Shown: positions 1-12,030, numbered from the stretch's first letter. The stretch is 64,000 nucleotides of DNA from Isoetes taiwanensis (GCA_021234155.1 JAJEKV010000008.1:20493959-20557958); one strand, 5' to 3'. Made by a program: numbers and translations. The notes: generated by a model from the sequence alone, not told the origin.

Positions 1-68
1 ATATATTTGATTTCTATGAAAATCGTAGGTTTATACCAGTTTATACACATAATTCCAATGGAGTATCT

Positions 69-638
69 TTACCTGTGATATGTACGTATTATGTGCTGTG
101 TGCTATGTAGCCATAGCTCACGTGTATCCCAAGGAATTGTATCCCATATGGGGCCACAAGACGGTAGCCACAAGATGTTGAAGTCAAGGGATCGGAATAG
201 GAGCTGACCAATATCCACAAAAGATTTGTAATGGAAGTTGTAAAGTTCAATGAAGATATAAATCCTATTCTTTTCAGAAGTAGGAATGACCAGAGGTACA
301 TAGTGATCCAGAGAATAGGCCATGAAACCATGGAAAAGCATGTCCTTCAACTGTTCTAGCCTATCTTTCAAATCTGAAGGGGGTTCAAGAAGTCCCAAAG
401 CACTTAGAGTGATCCTTGCATGACTCGGACTGATCTCCTGCAGTGGAGGGAGATGACGAGTATAGCGATCGATAATGAAGTTGATCAGCTGCCTTGCAAG
501 CTCTGTGGTTGGACCGTGACGCCACCGATGCTCCCAAAAGTTGCTAACAAATTCATCAAAAGTGTACGTATTTATTCTGTCGCATGCTTGCAGGTATTCC
601 GGATCAGCCCAGCGAGGATGTTCTTGCAAAGTTACCAT
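69..638 (-). CDS. Hypothetical ORF, unrecognised
   Basis: Open minus-strand frame. It can be read from position 797, but the first ~53 residues are low-complexity (repeated Leu/Pro/Cys) and are encoded by a two-copy ~68-bp repeat at 690-800. I therefore prefer the Met that opens MVTLQEHPRWADPEY at 638, giving about 189 residues. The rest has mixed, protein-like composition, with many Trp, Tyr and His residues and segments such as FVSNFWEHRWRHG and HARITLSALGLLEPP. I recognise no domain, signal peptide or catalytic motif. It could be an exon of a larger gene, a fragment of a transposon gag, or chance. No neighbour supports a function. Confidence 0.25.
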   Translation of the reverse strand: MVTLQEHPRWADPEYLQACDRINTYTFDEFVSNFWEHRWRHGPTTELARQLINFIIDRYTRHLPPLQEISPSHARITLSALGLLEPPSDLKDRLEQLKDMLFHGFMAYSLDHYVPLVIPTSEKNRIYIFIELYNFHYKSFVDIGQLLFRSLDFNILWLPSCGPIWDTIPWDTRELWLHSTQHIIRTYHR

Positions 639-689
639 TTGCAAGAAACTAGTGGAGCAGACAAGGAACAAAAAAGCTACTGAATAAGC

Positions 690-800
690 AGCAAATAAGG
701 AGCAGACAGGGAGGGAAGGAGCATGCAAACAAGGAGCAGACAGGAGCAACAAGAAGCGGACGGGGAGGCAAGGAGCATGCAAACAAGAAGCAGACAAGAG
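690..800. repeat. Short tandem repeat (GGAGCAGACAG / GCATGCAAACAAG)
   Basis: A block of about 68 bp reading roughly GGAGCATGCAAACAAGGAGCAGACAG is present twice with small changes. It inflates the amino-terminal end of the minus-strand ORF above. Confidence 0.6.
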
Positions 801-1540
801 GGGAAAAGAGGCAAAGACAATGAAGGCATAGATGGCTATTTAAAGAGAATCTAGGTATATATACTATATATGTACATTATATTTACATGTGTATTTTGTA
901 CATTATGCTCGTATATATAACCAATAATGCTGCTACAGTGCATATCAATAATTTTGTTCGATATAAGTACAGCTCCATTCAATGCAGAAGGCATCCATTT
1001 GCTATGTCTCGGTCTGATTCTTCTTATTACAGGGGGTCTACCTTGCCTCCTCGTCCCAAAGATATAGACTCCATTACTTGCACTATGACATTTAATGATC
1101 TTGTTAGATACAAGCAGAGGGATATCCCCCTTGCTCCCTGGCTGGAAGGAGTAACTACGGGTCGAACTCGTTCTTCCTCTGGGTTCTATCGTGTTGTTAT
1201 CCACCTTGATTGGGTTCCAGAGCGTCGCGTCTATGAGCTTAATAGCATCACTTAACCACCTGCTCATGATGAGCCCGAGTGCGAATGAACTGCTGCATTC
1301 ATGTATACTATGCCTCTTACACGAGTTCTAAATTCTGTTACTAGAATATTTCAGACATTCGCTAGTTATATATAAGTATGTAACCATAAGTGATACATGT
1401 GATCCATCTATTTACCGCACATTTTCAATTTGGAAAGCTCTTGGCCATTTTCCTTACATGTAGATTCTAAATTCAGATAAGCATTCTCTTCTGCATATGC
1501 GAAATAGGCACCCCGCCACGTTGTTTGAGTAAAATGACTG
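801..1540. other. Unassigned stretch
   Basis: Open frames exist on both strands (887-1255 plus, 851-1267 minus). They overlap each other and neither resembles a known family. The AT-rich microsatellite-like beginning (TATATA, TACATT) favours non-coding DNA. No splice structure or promoter was convincing. Confidence 0.4.
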
Positions 1541-1550
1541 AACGTATCAA

Positions 1551-1720
1551 CGGTGCGAAAGTGGTCCCCACACAGCGTGTGGAACAGTCTATTTCGCACC
1601 GTAGTCACGATGCGGAATTGCGCCCTCCAAAAATTTTGGAACTACTACTTTCGCACCGTGGCGACGGTGCGAAATAGACCTTCCCACAGAATATGGAATA
1701 GTCATTTTCGCACCGTGGCC
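1551..1720. repeat. Cluster of inverted repeats built on TTTCGCACCGT
   Basis: The 11-mer TTTCGCACCGT or its complement ACGGTGCGAAA occurs five times in 170 bp. Positions 1649-1659 and 1664-1674 form a perfect 11-bp stem around the loop GGCG. Positions 1551-1561 and ~1592-1602 form a wider hairpin. The arms lie in roughly 55-bp tandem units. Repeats of this kind, GC-rich in AT-rich DNA, are typical of subterminal regions of plant DNA transposons, but no TIR was found to prove it. Confidence 0.6.
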
Positions 1721-1740
1721 ACAGTCAATACTAGTAAATG

Positions 1741-1996
1741 AATACACAGCCTCAATATCTTAAGTTTAGGAAATCAAAAGATAACTACAATGCAGATATA
1801 TATTGAATAGAAGAAAACTTGGTTGGGAACAAGCTTCCCACCGTAGCTTCATATAGACACAACTACTGCTAAAGGACACGACTCTGCATGAATAGACACG
1901 ACTGCTTATGTAGATTGCCATGTCACAGCCTTAGAGGCAGATGACATGGCTATGGATGATGAGGTGGAGGTTGACTGTATATTACATATATCAACA
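1741..1996 (-). mobile_element. Possible LTR edge of a copia-like element
   Basis: On the minus strand, positions 2007 to 1997 read TTGAGGGAGGG, a polypurine tract. It is immediately followed by TGTTGATATATG, the usual start of a Ty1/copia 3' LTR in plants (TGTTGA...). The left LTR border and a matching second LTR were not found, and the minus-strand frame at 2020-2349 shows no pol motif, so this is at best a remnant. The start coordinate given is arbitrary. Confidence 0.35.
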
Positions 1997-2349
1997 CCCT
2001 CCCTCAAACTACAGCTCCATCATCCAAAATCGTCATGTCTGGGCTCATAAGTGAGCCATCGTTGGGTCCTTCGACATCCCCTTGTTTTCTTCCCAATCAT
2101 CTTTGTTTTATGAACATTTTCTAAATAGCTGGTTGTTTTCAATCTATGTTTTAAACTGCCATTATCCATTTTGTAAATGTAGGATAAATCATCCTTTGAC
2201 TTATTACAAACTGCTTGATTTGAATGGTAATACTTCCCTTCCTCAATCTCAAGCAGTGATATTCTTAATTTAAATTTCCTTATAGCCCAAAGAACAATAA
2301 GAACCTGCTTGAGATTGGTGATGCACACTGACCCCAATTTTTGGTCCAC

Positions 2350-3839
2350 AGTTGTTTTTTAGTTGTACGGAAGTATTGTTTTATGCCAAAAACAACACCA
2401 AAATAGCCCCAAAAGTCCACATGGCCCGTTTATCCTGATTTGCACAAAGAGACAGTGGTTTTTTGGCAAAAAATTCCCACGGTGGTCTTTTGGCAGAAAA
2501 ATCCACTTGTAGAAAAAATTGACATAGTTTTTGTGAATTTTTGTCAACGTGTTTTTTTTTTCCTTTCCTGTTGTTTTTAATGGAACCATGCATTGTTTAT
2601 CTTCAGAATTACATGCATAGGTCTCGATATTACCACACGTGAAAAGCGAAATTACAACGTGAAAGTAATAATGTTTTTAAAAATAGTCACATATTATTTA
2701 ACAAAGTACCACATGTGTTATTGAAATCTTGCTATTGTTTTTTATGCTATTAAGTATTGATTTTTTAAAATAAGACAATTATTATACACATAGAACAAAT
2801 GAGGTATTGTTTCCAATGTGCCTTGTAACTAATGAAATATTGACACGTGTCCTACTTCTTAAATAAAAATATTATTTTAATTAATCAAATATCAACACGT
2901 AGTGTCTTCTAAGTACATGTGAAAAACTCTATTATAACATGTAGAAAAATCAAGATGAGTTTCTAATATGCTTTGTTGACTAATAAAATGCTGCCACGTG
3001 ACATACTTTTAAAATAAAAAAAAACACAAAAACAAGGTGTTGTTTTTTTTAACTAATATAGCATTGAAGTGTTGTTTTTTTTAACTAATATAGCATTGAA
3101 GGCATTACATATTATAACAAAAATCTAGCACTATTTTGCTTGTATTCTATTCTGTTGTCTAAGCGAATCATTTGTTTATTCTTGTTTTTATCATTAACCA
3201 TTCGAAGCAAATGAAATACAAGTCATTCAAGAATATAAAATACATAGATCAGAAATATGTGAGCAAAAGCAGTTTCCATTTAAATGCTGCATAATATTAC
3301 AAGCAGTCAACTAGCACAAATAGGTACTGACATTTTGGTCTTTAGAAACATGAAATATATCAGCAACACAAAATCCTTAGAAACATGAAATATATCAGCA
3401 ACACAAAAGCAAAGCATCTTCCAAAACAAGCATGTGCGCAAAGCACTCTGTGGCTTTCGCATCCTTGCTTCTATCCAACCAATCTGCCATTTATTTTCCG
3501 CCCAACTCAATCTTATATTTCTACAAATTTAATCTTATATTTCTTATATCTCTCTATGTTCACTGTTTGATGAAAAAACAGAAAAGAAATATCTGCATCA
3601 ACCAAGTCTGCATTCTATTTGCAAACGGTGTTAGAAATCTCAAGGATTTACTTCATGATGCACAGAAGATCTCGCTGTTTTTTGCTTCCATATGCCCTGC
3701 GTTGTGACAAAACCCTAAATGCCTTGAATAAGAGGCAGCAAGGACCGTCCAAACATGCAAACACCCTAAAATAAATTAGATTGCACCAAGGTTTCTGTAT
3801 TTGTGAAAGGAATCTCTGGAAACTCTTTGAAGAAATCAC
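2350..3839. other. AT-rich unassigned stretch
   Basis: No coding region, RNA gene or element border that I can support. It contains a ~30-bp direct repeat (GTGTTGTTTTTTTTAACTAATATAGCATTGAAG, given here only by position: 3037-3070 and 3069-3102) and a second short direct repeat around GAAACATGAAATATATCAGC at 3346-3366 and 3382-3402. Confidence 0.4.
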
Positions 3840-3844
3840 AAAGA
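3840..3844. repeat. Target-site duplication, left (AAAGA)
   Basis: AAAGA directly precedes the 5' LTR and is repeated at 14600-14604 directly after the 3' LTR. A 5-bp duplication is standard for Ty3/gypsy integrases. Confidence 0.9.
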
Positions 3845-5475
3845 TGTGACGTTCCAGGGGAATATACGCTATAAATACGTATATTCCTGGACCCGTCACT
3901 ATACAAGTCTATCTTCATAGCCTTGTATACCATAGATTGTGGCACTAGGGGGCATGACTAAGTTATTCATATAACTTAGCCAACCTTAGGTTAAGACCAT
4001 TTTCCACGTGGCCTTAACCTATTGGGCACCCGCCACATGGTCTTACCCTATTGGAGCCACGTGGCATAACATGTGAACCCTAACCTATAAAGGCCTAAAC
4101 CCTAACCCTAGGCCTCTTTTCTGGCTCCAACAGATGCAGGAACCTTCTTGGCTTTCGAAACTCCGTTTGAGAACCGTCTCTTGTGGCACAAAGATAGCGT
4201 GGCAGCCCCAGGCGTGAGCGCATCGCAGGGAGTGGGAGCTACCTCAAACACCTTGAAGATCATGGAGACATGGGATTGGGAGGGAGTAAGCCGGACCGGT
4301 ATGTGGGTAGTGCTTTAGTAGTCCATCCGGAAGTTAGCACTCCGGATGGGTTAGTATGTCGTATCTAGAGTAGAGCCATCCTAGAACACATATTCAACAT
4401 CTTGAACCCTAATCAAGGAACTCTAAAGCGTAAGTTAGATATGTATGATTAGGTTAAGATGTTCTTATGATGATTATCATGTTATGATTATGTGATGATG
4501 GTTGATCATGTTTGCTCCTCTTGTATTGGGAAGGGGGGTAGAGACCTAGAGCCATATGTAGTATGCTCCTAGATTAGATCCCTTAGTTCCTATTAGTTGC
4601 GGCCTGTGCATAGGAGCCCAGGGCTATGGAGGCTATGATGTGACTCAAAGACTACACAACGGGCTAGAGGCAATGTGAGGAGGAGGATCCCTGCCGAAAG
4701 TGGGGGCTACGAGGGGGGATCCCATAGTGAGCTAGGCTTATGGTCGGTCACTTCGTGTGGGCCGAGCATGGGTCTGACACCTCCTGGGGCGATGGTGTCG
4801 CCCTGCCTCTCAAGAGTTGCAAGTGTCGGCTTGGCTCTTGTTTTGGGGGGTTCAGTCGGGTATGAATCGTGTGTCGCCCACGATTCTCTAGCCGCCTGTG
4901 GAACCTCTAGACCCGGGAAGGGGAGATGCAACCCTTCCGCCTCGGCCGGACGGGGAGATGCAACTGAGTAGTCCCGATGGGTGATGCCATGGGATTGCGT
5001 GATCCAGGAAGGCTAGAGTCATGCAGAGCCCGATTGAGCCCATCGCAAAGTATGCACGGGGAGGGGCGGATGGAGTGGTCAACCCTAGCCATTGTCTTAT
5101 GCCACCCTGCGCCATCGTTATGACTCATCGCTCTATCTTGAGGCCTAGCGGTCGGTCATCCTCCTTATGAGTCGAGCCATGGGTAGGAGCTCTTATGTTT
5201 TATGGATTATGATTATCTTCTTTGCTCTTATGGATATGTGATGGACTACCCTTGAGGTAGTATGTTGTATTGTTATTGCTAGTTCGACGTTGTTTATGCT
5301 TCGGCCGTGATAGGAGCCCATAGGGGAAGGGCGCGCAAGACACCTTCGTGTCCCCTGCCCGCACTAGGATTCTCTCGAGTGTGGGTTAGAGCGGAGGGCC
5401 CATGCGGTTGATGGACCGGATGGGGATTTCTGCCGAGTGTACGGGTAGCCCGTATATTTAGCGAGGGGCGTCACA
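3845..5475 (+). repeat. 5' LTR of gypsy element (~1.63 kb)
   Basis: Starts TGTGACGTTCC and ends GGCGTCACA (7-bp terminal inverted repeat TGTGACG/CGTCACA). It is about 1.63 kb long, against 1.65 kb for the 3' LTR. The two are nearly identical apart from scattered 1-4 base differences, many at CG, CAG or CTG positions. The LTR holds the promoter described separately, then a GC-rich downstream half with no real ORF (the frames at 4675-4971 and 4707-4931 are LTR sequence). Confidence 0.93.
4004..4110 (+). promoter_or_regulatory. LTR promoter: two G-boxes, TATA box, telo-box
   Basis: Palindromic G-boxes CCACGTGG lie at 4004-4011 and 4057-4064, followed by TATAAAG at 4086-4092 and the telo-box-containing string AAACCCTAACCCTA at 4097-4110. 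The same block recurs in the 3' LTR: G-boxes at 13108-13115 and 13161-13168, TATA at 13190, telo-box at 13201-13214. G-boxes are bound by bZIP and bHLH factors and telo-boxes are common next to plant TATA boxes. Activity is inferred, not shown. Confidence 0.6.
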
Positions 5476-5476
5476 A

Positions 5477-5488
5477 TGGTATCAGAGC
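5477..5488 (+). other. Primer-binding site, initiator tRNA-Met
   Basis: TGGTATCAGAGC starts one base after the 5' LTR. It is the standard plant LTR-retrotransposon PBS, complementary to the 3' end of initiator tRNA-Met. Confidence 0.93.
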
Positions 5489-8400
5489 AATGTTCTTGGT
5501 TGACCAAGAGCTAGCACTGACCATATCCCTGAATAGGTAGACTAACTGGCCTAGCTAAGGAATGGAATGAGAATTCCAGTCTTGAACCGCGAAATGTGGG
5601 AGAAATTTTTTTTTTCCCATTAGTAGGGTCGTAATTAGATTAAGTATAGTCTAAGTGGTAGAAATAATATAGTCAAAAGAAACCTTCTAGTAAATTTGAG
5701 CTCAAGTTGTTCATGAACCGCACCTTTCAAGTGAAAAATTGAGTGAGAAATCGCTCAAAACAAAGCTTGAAAGAAAATGGCGTGAAATGAACACTACTTG
5801 GCCCAAAAAGGAATTAGGAAATTTTGAGAAATAGTTAAGTGATTAGGGAAAGTACCTTAATTTATAATAAAATTTACTCTTAAGAAAAAGTAGCTATTAA
5901 ATCTAAGGAAGCACCTCTACTCCTTAGAAGTTTCCAAATGGTAACTTGAACCTCCCCTTTACCCTTGTAAGGCGAATTATAAGCTAATCTCCGAAGCTGC
6001 CAGAAGAGTGTTCACCGAACGAATAGCCGACGAGATCGATCCAAAGGAGCCGCGAAGATAGAGGCAAGATCGCTCGAAGAAGCCACCATCAAGGAAGCTA
6101 AGTTGTTGGGAGGACCAAACAAGTAGCTAGGAAGGTTGGAAGCTCCAGCTTGCACCAGAACGTTGAAGCACTCAAGGTGGGCGGCGACAAGCAAATTCTT
6201 AAGGCCCCTGCGACCCAGGGCGGACTTAACTTAGCCACTCAAGCTCGCATCTAATCGTTTCACTCATGGAGGGGCAACGACTTAGCACTTCAGCGAATGA
6301 TCGCAAGACTTGGGGAATTGAGATCGCGGGCGCCCTGCTTCGGGCAGAGGAAGAGCAAGTAGCGAGAGCAACTCGGCAATAGGAGCAACCAAAGAACGGG
6401 GAGAGTAGAGAAAGAGCAAGTAGCTTAGAGCAACCTCGGCACAGGGAGCAACCCCATCAACGGGGAGAGTAGAGGAAGAGCAAGTAGCGAGAGAGCAACC
6501 TCAAGAATAGGAGCAACCCCATCAACAGGGAGAGTAGAGGAAGAGCAAGTAGCGAGAGCAACCTCGCATGCAGAGCAACCCCAAAATGGGGAGCACGAGA
6601 AGAAGAAGCAAAGATGCGGGATTTATCTCTGCCAATGGATCCGACAAGGTAGCCGACTGGGTAAAAGCAAGCCTCCACCACCTCGATTTCGATTCTCAGA
6701 AGAAGGTCCGCCATGGGCCAAATCCCCGACGCAAAGAGAGCTGCTTTCGGCATATTTGGCATTGCCAACAGCGTACCAGTTCGATGATCCAGAAAGTCTC
6801 TTTTCGAGCGCCTACATCAAATGTCTATCCATGAGTTCAAGATGGGCCACAACTACCGAACCACATCAATGACGGCGGGATCTCACCAGGAAGCGGCCAA
6901 AGTCGAGGAGACCAAGATCTGCACCCTTGATGGTCCGAGCCCTGCAGGAGGCAGTAGAGGTGGAGCTGGTACAACTTTTTGAAGAAGGCAACCTCTGCGC
7001 GATCCATACCAAGCAGGCCCAAAGACCTCCACCCGGCGAGGAGAATTCGCAAGGAGAAGCCGTGAAGAGCCCCAGTCTAGCAAACTATTTAAATATAAGT
7101 TCTCATGTACATTGTTTTTACTCATCAAAAGTAAATTTACTATAAATTAATTGCTTGTAGGATATAAAAATACTCTTGTATAAATTAATTGTAGTAGAAT
7201 CCTTTGCATCTTATTTAAAATACTCTTAATTGGCTAAGTAGCATAGTCACTTGATTTAGGGCAAAATTGATCCAAATTTCGTACTAAAAGTTGCTAGAAT
7301 GCTTAGAAATTGTCTAGAAATGCAGTGTAGCACTTTAAATTTGTTAAAAATGTCCAAAAATAGCTAAAAATGTCTAGAATTGCACTCATCATAGCTTAGT
7401 TGTCGCTCTTATCTTGCTAAGTGTCTTCTTGTCTACATATAGGTAGTATAATTAAACATTTTTTAGAAACCCAGCTAGTTGCCAAGGCCTTAGAAATTGT
7501 TGTCACACGTTGGTATGATACACCAACACACGTTATAGGTGCACTATCATCAAGTGTCTTCAGCCATGCCTTTGTCATAGATAATTATCTAGGAATTCAT
7601 TCTATCTAATATAATTTAGTCTAACACACCAAGTATACCCAAAGTGAGTCTCCTTCTACCACCCCATAATAGTAAATAAGTACCTTTCTCAGTGCCTAGT
7701 AAAGTGCCAAGAGGGTCAATTGAGGTAGAGAGGATAAAGGTATAAAAATAGGGTTTGTAGAGTAAATAGACATAAGTAATTGTTGTTATGATAGTATTAG
7801 TTGCCTTGTGCACTTTAGGGCAGTAAAATAGGTCAGGAGAATCTTCGTTGCAGATTCTCGACAGTGGAGCCACTCGACAACATCAACGAATTGAAAGCAG
7901 AGGGCAAACTTGTGGAGGAAACTTCAGCAAATCAAAGGCCAAGATGGTGTACAGAGAAGCCCGAACACAAATAATAAAGAAGAGGCCAAAGGAAGGACGA
8001 TTGCGACATCAAAAATAGACACAAGACTTGCCAAGAGGGCTATGCAACAGCCAATGAGCATCATGGCACTTATAAAATCGATCACATTAGGGGAGGAACA
8101 TCTCCTAGTCAACGATATTCTCCAAGTGCCATATTGTCTCGAGGAAGGGCCCGACATCGATGACTAATGTCAGAGATACGCCACCAACAAGTAGACGACT
8201 TCATCAACTCAGGACATCAAGAGTTCTGAAGGATGAGACTGAGCATACCTCCTAGGATTGGCAACTATAGCAGATATAGAGGCCATAGTAGTATCAGATT
8301 CAGACTTCAAGCAAAGATGCTTCGGCTAAGGAGGTATTACAAGCCAGCAAGGGTGGGCTTCTCAGGAATAGGAATATGGCAAACTGCAACAAACTTCTTC

Positions 8401-10050
8401 CTCATCAGCCCCGATACTTCAGAGCAGCTGCATCAACCTCGACAGCACCATCTCAAGATCGCGACAATCTTCTACCTTAGAGATTGGAGCTCAAACACCA
8501 TCAAGAAGAGGCATCGTGGGGGACCAAGTACCAGCATTATTAATTGATCAGTCAAGATTAGTCTCCTCTCAGCAAGAGAAGTTTCACAGTTAGAAGTGAA
8601 GCACTCGACATGTCATCAGCCTTATAACAGCAGCATGTGGCCGCCAGGATGAAGAATCAAATCAACAAGCTCAACACAACAATATCAATGTAGGAGTTAG
8701 AAGAAAGATTCTAGAATGTGAAGAACATTACCTCCAAGCCTTTGGGATACAACACCGAGCCTTATGTCGCCACTACATCAGCAAGTCCACTAAGAGGGAT
8801 AATGTTAATGAAGGTAGTCAGCATCAACATTAAGGATGAGCAGAGGCAGAATATGTTCAATGAAAGAAAGTAGGGCACTTGAATGATCATACAACAACTC
8901 CAAGCATACCAGATTCTTTTCAACAAATCATGGACCATCGCCTTGCTACTCCAACGACTAATGACTACACCAGCTTTGAGCAAGTTAGAGGACCTATCAG
9001 ATAGTTGAGTTTCTTAGAATTATGGGTGATAATATCCATGATGGGATTGGGACAAAATTTCGAGTAGATTTTTGTTTTTCTTTTAGAAAGGATATACCCA
9101 AGAATGGAGCAAAGCTTCAAGGATTGGGAAGAAAATGTATGGAGTACAATAATTGTATACATTGCTGGCAGATATCCAACATATTGGAACCTCTTCGTGA
9201 ACTTGATCACCTCGCTAAGAAGGATTCAATAATAGGATAATCGTCGACCATGTATATGACGAGTACTTCCGCAGCATAAGGAATAATCCGACCAAATGAA
9301 GGGAAGCAATCTAATAAGTCCGGCCAACTTCTTAGATGGCATCAACTCAAAGGTGGGACTATTTCAAGTGGGCAATAAGTAAGAAAGGGCAGATCCTAGA
9401 GTATAGATTAGATCTAAAACAAGAATAATTATCTAATCATATAGTTTTCTAGGTGTGCCCAAAAGTAATGTCATGCCGACTAAACTTGTGGCCATAGGAG
9501 TTATGTAAGTAGTTCTTTAACTTGTAATTTTTGCACCTTCTAGATGGCGGACATCTTTAAGAGCAAGACTCTTAAGTCTAAATCTAGGCCAGTAATTAAG
9601 GCAAGGTCGAGTAATTAGCAGCACCAACGGAACAAGAGTCAAGTCGACATCAGCCTCAAGCGGAGCACAGTAGAGCATCGACACCAGCTTATGTACATTG
9701 GCAACTATGACCTCATAATAAACATACAATAGTAAAGCCGGCTAAGGCAATAATTGATTATTATAAGCAAGAGATACTTATCCCAACACCAAAGGGCAAG
9801 TACCTTATAATTTAAGTTAAGTAAATCCAATCGTGCAATGCATGTCAATAAGGCAATTACTTAAGTGCATCATGAGGAATGAGGTCATACATAAGCTACA
9901 AGTTGTCGACCCCGACCGCAATAGTAAGAAGGAAGATGCTACTTCGAAACAGTGCCTTGGCCAATTTCTAAGTTAATTAAGAAGTCCCATGATATATCCC
10001 TTGATGAAATTTGAGAGCTTTTGCTCTATAGAGGCGTAGAGTCTGAAATC
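5489..10050 (+). pseudogene. Degenerate gag/protease-side internal region of gypsy element
   Basis: By position this should hold gag and protease, but I recognise neither a CCHC knuckle nor a DTG/DSG protease site. No frame exceeds about 100 residues. It includes a purine-rich ~64-bp tandem repeat at 6345-6600, a GC-richer stretch to ~7080, then a very AT-rich stretch (7080-7860) that may be a separate insertion. The short frames in this interval are most likely chance or relics. Confidence 0.5.
6345..6600 (+). repeat. Tandem repeat, ~64-bp unit, four copies
   Basis: The unit reads approximately GAGGAAGAGCAAGTAGCGAG, then AGCAACCTCGGC, AGGAGCAACC and a GGGGAGAGTA tail. Copies begin near 6347, 6409, 6472 and 6536. 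It is purine-rich and encodes a Glu/Arg/Ser-rich repeat in one frame, perhaps a former low-complexity gag segment. Confidence 0.7.
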
Positions 10051-10059
10051 ACTCTTGCA

Positions 10060-10500
10060 CCAGATTAGCAAGGCTCCTTATAGAATGAGCACTTCCAAGC
10101 TAGCAGACCTCAAGGAACAGTTGTAAGAGTTGACCGACTTGGGGATCCTTTTGGCCAAAGATGGAATTCTAAAGATGTATATCAACCATGGGAAGCTCAG
10201 CAAGTAAACGACATAATGGATCACCCCCAAGAAGCAAGATTCTTCTACAAATCGATTTAAGCTCGGGCAATCAGCAAATAAGGATGAAGGGGAAAGATAA
10301 TTATAAGACTCCTTCAGAACACGGTATGGGCACTATGATTTCACAGTGATGCCCTTGAGTCTATGGAATGCTCCACCAACTTGTATGCATTTGACGAACG
10401 ACATCTTCGAAGATTCCTTGGATGATTTCTTCATCAATTCTGTTCAACGACATCGTGATCTACAACAAATCAATGGAAGAGCATACAGCCGTGGGGATGT
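10060..10500 (+). pseudogene. Gypsy reverse transcriptase remnant
   Basis: Translated piecewise, this resembles Ty3/gypsy RT. It has PYRMSTSKLADLKEQL (usual APYRMSPPELKELKEQL), then the IDLSSG block in a shifted frame at ~10250-10270, then FRTRYGHYDFTVMPLSLWNAPPT (given here only as RYGHYDF...NAPPT), matching FRTRYGHYEFxVMPFGLxNAPATF. The active-site block at ~10440-10457 reads LFNDIVIY where the family has F(I/L)DDIVIY, so the first catalytic Asp is Asn. At least three in-frame stops and several frame changes lie within 440 bp. It is non-functional. Confidence 0.85.
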
Positions 10501-10769
10501 TAAGACGTCGCCACTCATTGGCAAGCTTTTGAAGCAGCAATTTGCAATGCCATCTCCACTTCGGCAAGCGAATTCGGCAAGAAGATAGAAGAAGCCATCT
10601 ACCCCAACATGGAGTTCAAGCACATAATGGGCTAGTATCTGCAAGAGTGCAAGGACGGATTAAGAAAGAGAAACCTTCAAATATTTTAAAAAGGAAGGTA
10701 ATCTCTAATAGAAAAGAACAATTATGCGTACCCAAAGTATAAGAAGTAAGAAAAATCTTCCAAGACACG

Positions 10770-11400
10770 CATAATAGCCCTATTTCCGGCCATGCAAAAT
10801 TTATAAAGCCCTACTTCAAGATTAGAAGTAGCTACGTCTGGCCGGGTATGAAGAAGCAGATAATCAGACATATCCAAGAATGTCAATGCAGCCAGCAGAC
10901 AAGGGCGGAACAACTTCGAATTCCAGGAGTTTTGGAACCTTGGGCGGTGCCAGACACCAAGTGGGAAGTCATCAGCATGGGTTTTATAGTTGGCCTTCCA
11001 AGGACAACAAGAAGCTTTGAAGCCTTGATAGTTGTGGTATATAGCTTATCAAAAGGGCACATACTTGCCATGCCACACTATAGACACCGCCTTGGCTCTA
11101 GCCGTGTGGTTTACATAAGAGTTCTTTTAGGCTGCATGGAATGCACAGGTCGATCATCACCAAAAGAGATCCGAAGTTCTTTAGCGACGTTTAGCAAGAC
11201 TTCTTCAACACGAGCTGCACCAACTTGTTGATGAGTTTTGCTTATCCTTTGCAGTCAAATCGGCAAAGGGACCGCACCAACACAATTTTGGAGAGCATGT
11301 TGAGAAACTATGATTGGAACAAGTAATCCAAATGGGCCGAGTACATCCACCTGGTCAATTACGTACAATAATATGAAGCAAGAGTCATCGAAGATGTCTC
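10770..11400 (+). pseudogene. Gypsy integrase remnant
   Basis: The H2C2 zinc-binding segment is visible: His at 10770, a second His in SGHAKF, then HIQECQCSQQ. The usual C-x2-C is reduced to C-x-C. The core follows: TKWEVISMGFIVGLPRTT, where the catalytic Asp of the normal ISMDFI block is Gly (codon 10980-10982). Next comes VVVYSLSK, where the family has VVVDRLSK. After ~11100 the frame breaks, and blocks resembling RDPKFF, NRILE-ML-NY and WAEYIHLVE are scattered over the frames. With the first catalytic Asp replaced and the frame broken, this integrase is dead. Confidence 0.85.
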
Positions 11401-11629
11401 CCCCATGATCAGTTACAGTTATCAATGCTTGACCCTAGTTATGTGGCATAATCTAGTGCCCTAGGTGGAGGTTTCTCAACAACAACAGCATATATGCAGT
11501 AGCTTTTGGTAGAAGTGTGAGAGTATCTTCAACAGCATGGGCACATCTGAAGAGTCTAGCAGATAGACATAAAACTCCTCGAGAGTTGTTTTGTTGTGCC
11601 AGATAAAGTTGGCTCAAGTAAAGGTTAAG

Positions 11630-12030
11630 CAAGGGAAGCTTCGCATTGGCAATTGTAAGAAGCTCGCCCCTAGGTGGGCCGGTCCGTTCAAGATCTTGGA
11701 GAAGAGTGGGCTCTCAAGCCTACAAGTTGGATCTCTTGGCCCACCTTAAGGTCTTCCATGTGAGTTATTGAAAAGGCACGATCCTAACCCTGAGGAGGTT
11801 TTGGATACTCCAACTTTGTTGGAAATGACGGAGGATCAAGTTGAAATTGTGCCTGAATTGCTTCTTGATAAGTCATTCAAGAGGACTAGGTGATCTAAAT
11901 TCCTCCAGTAGTTGGTCAAGTGGAAGCACTTACCCGTGGAAGACACGATTTGGGTATTGAAGCAGGAATTGGAGAAGCAATACCCAGAGTTTATGAAGGA
12001 GTTGATGGGTCAGTCGCCCTGTTCCAAAAT
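11630..12030 (+). pseudogene. Integrase C-terminus and chromodomain remnant
   Basis: In shifting frames the sequence reads LRIGNCKKLAPRWAGPFKIL, then YKLDL..LAHLKVFHVSYLK, then ELLLDKSFKRTR. It finishes with VKWKHLPVEDTIWVLKQELE (frame at 11912). This is the standard GPF/Y domain followed by the chromodomain signature VKWxGLPxEDATWE at the end of chromovirus integrases. A chromodomain usually directs insertion to particular chromatin. Stops interrupt the join at ~11890. Confidence 0.85.

Noticed and set aside
4675-5128. ORFs of 73-98 residues, with relatives at 13846-14206
   Set aside because: They are inside the LTRs, lack any pol or gag feature, and differ in frame between LTRs.
3845-5475. 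Telo-box AAACCCTAACCCTA as a telomere remnant
   Set aside because: Two repeats only, next to a TATA box in an LTR; a promoter element is the simpler reading.
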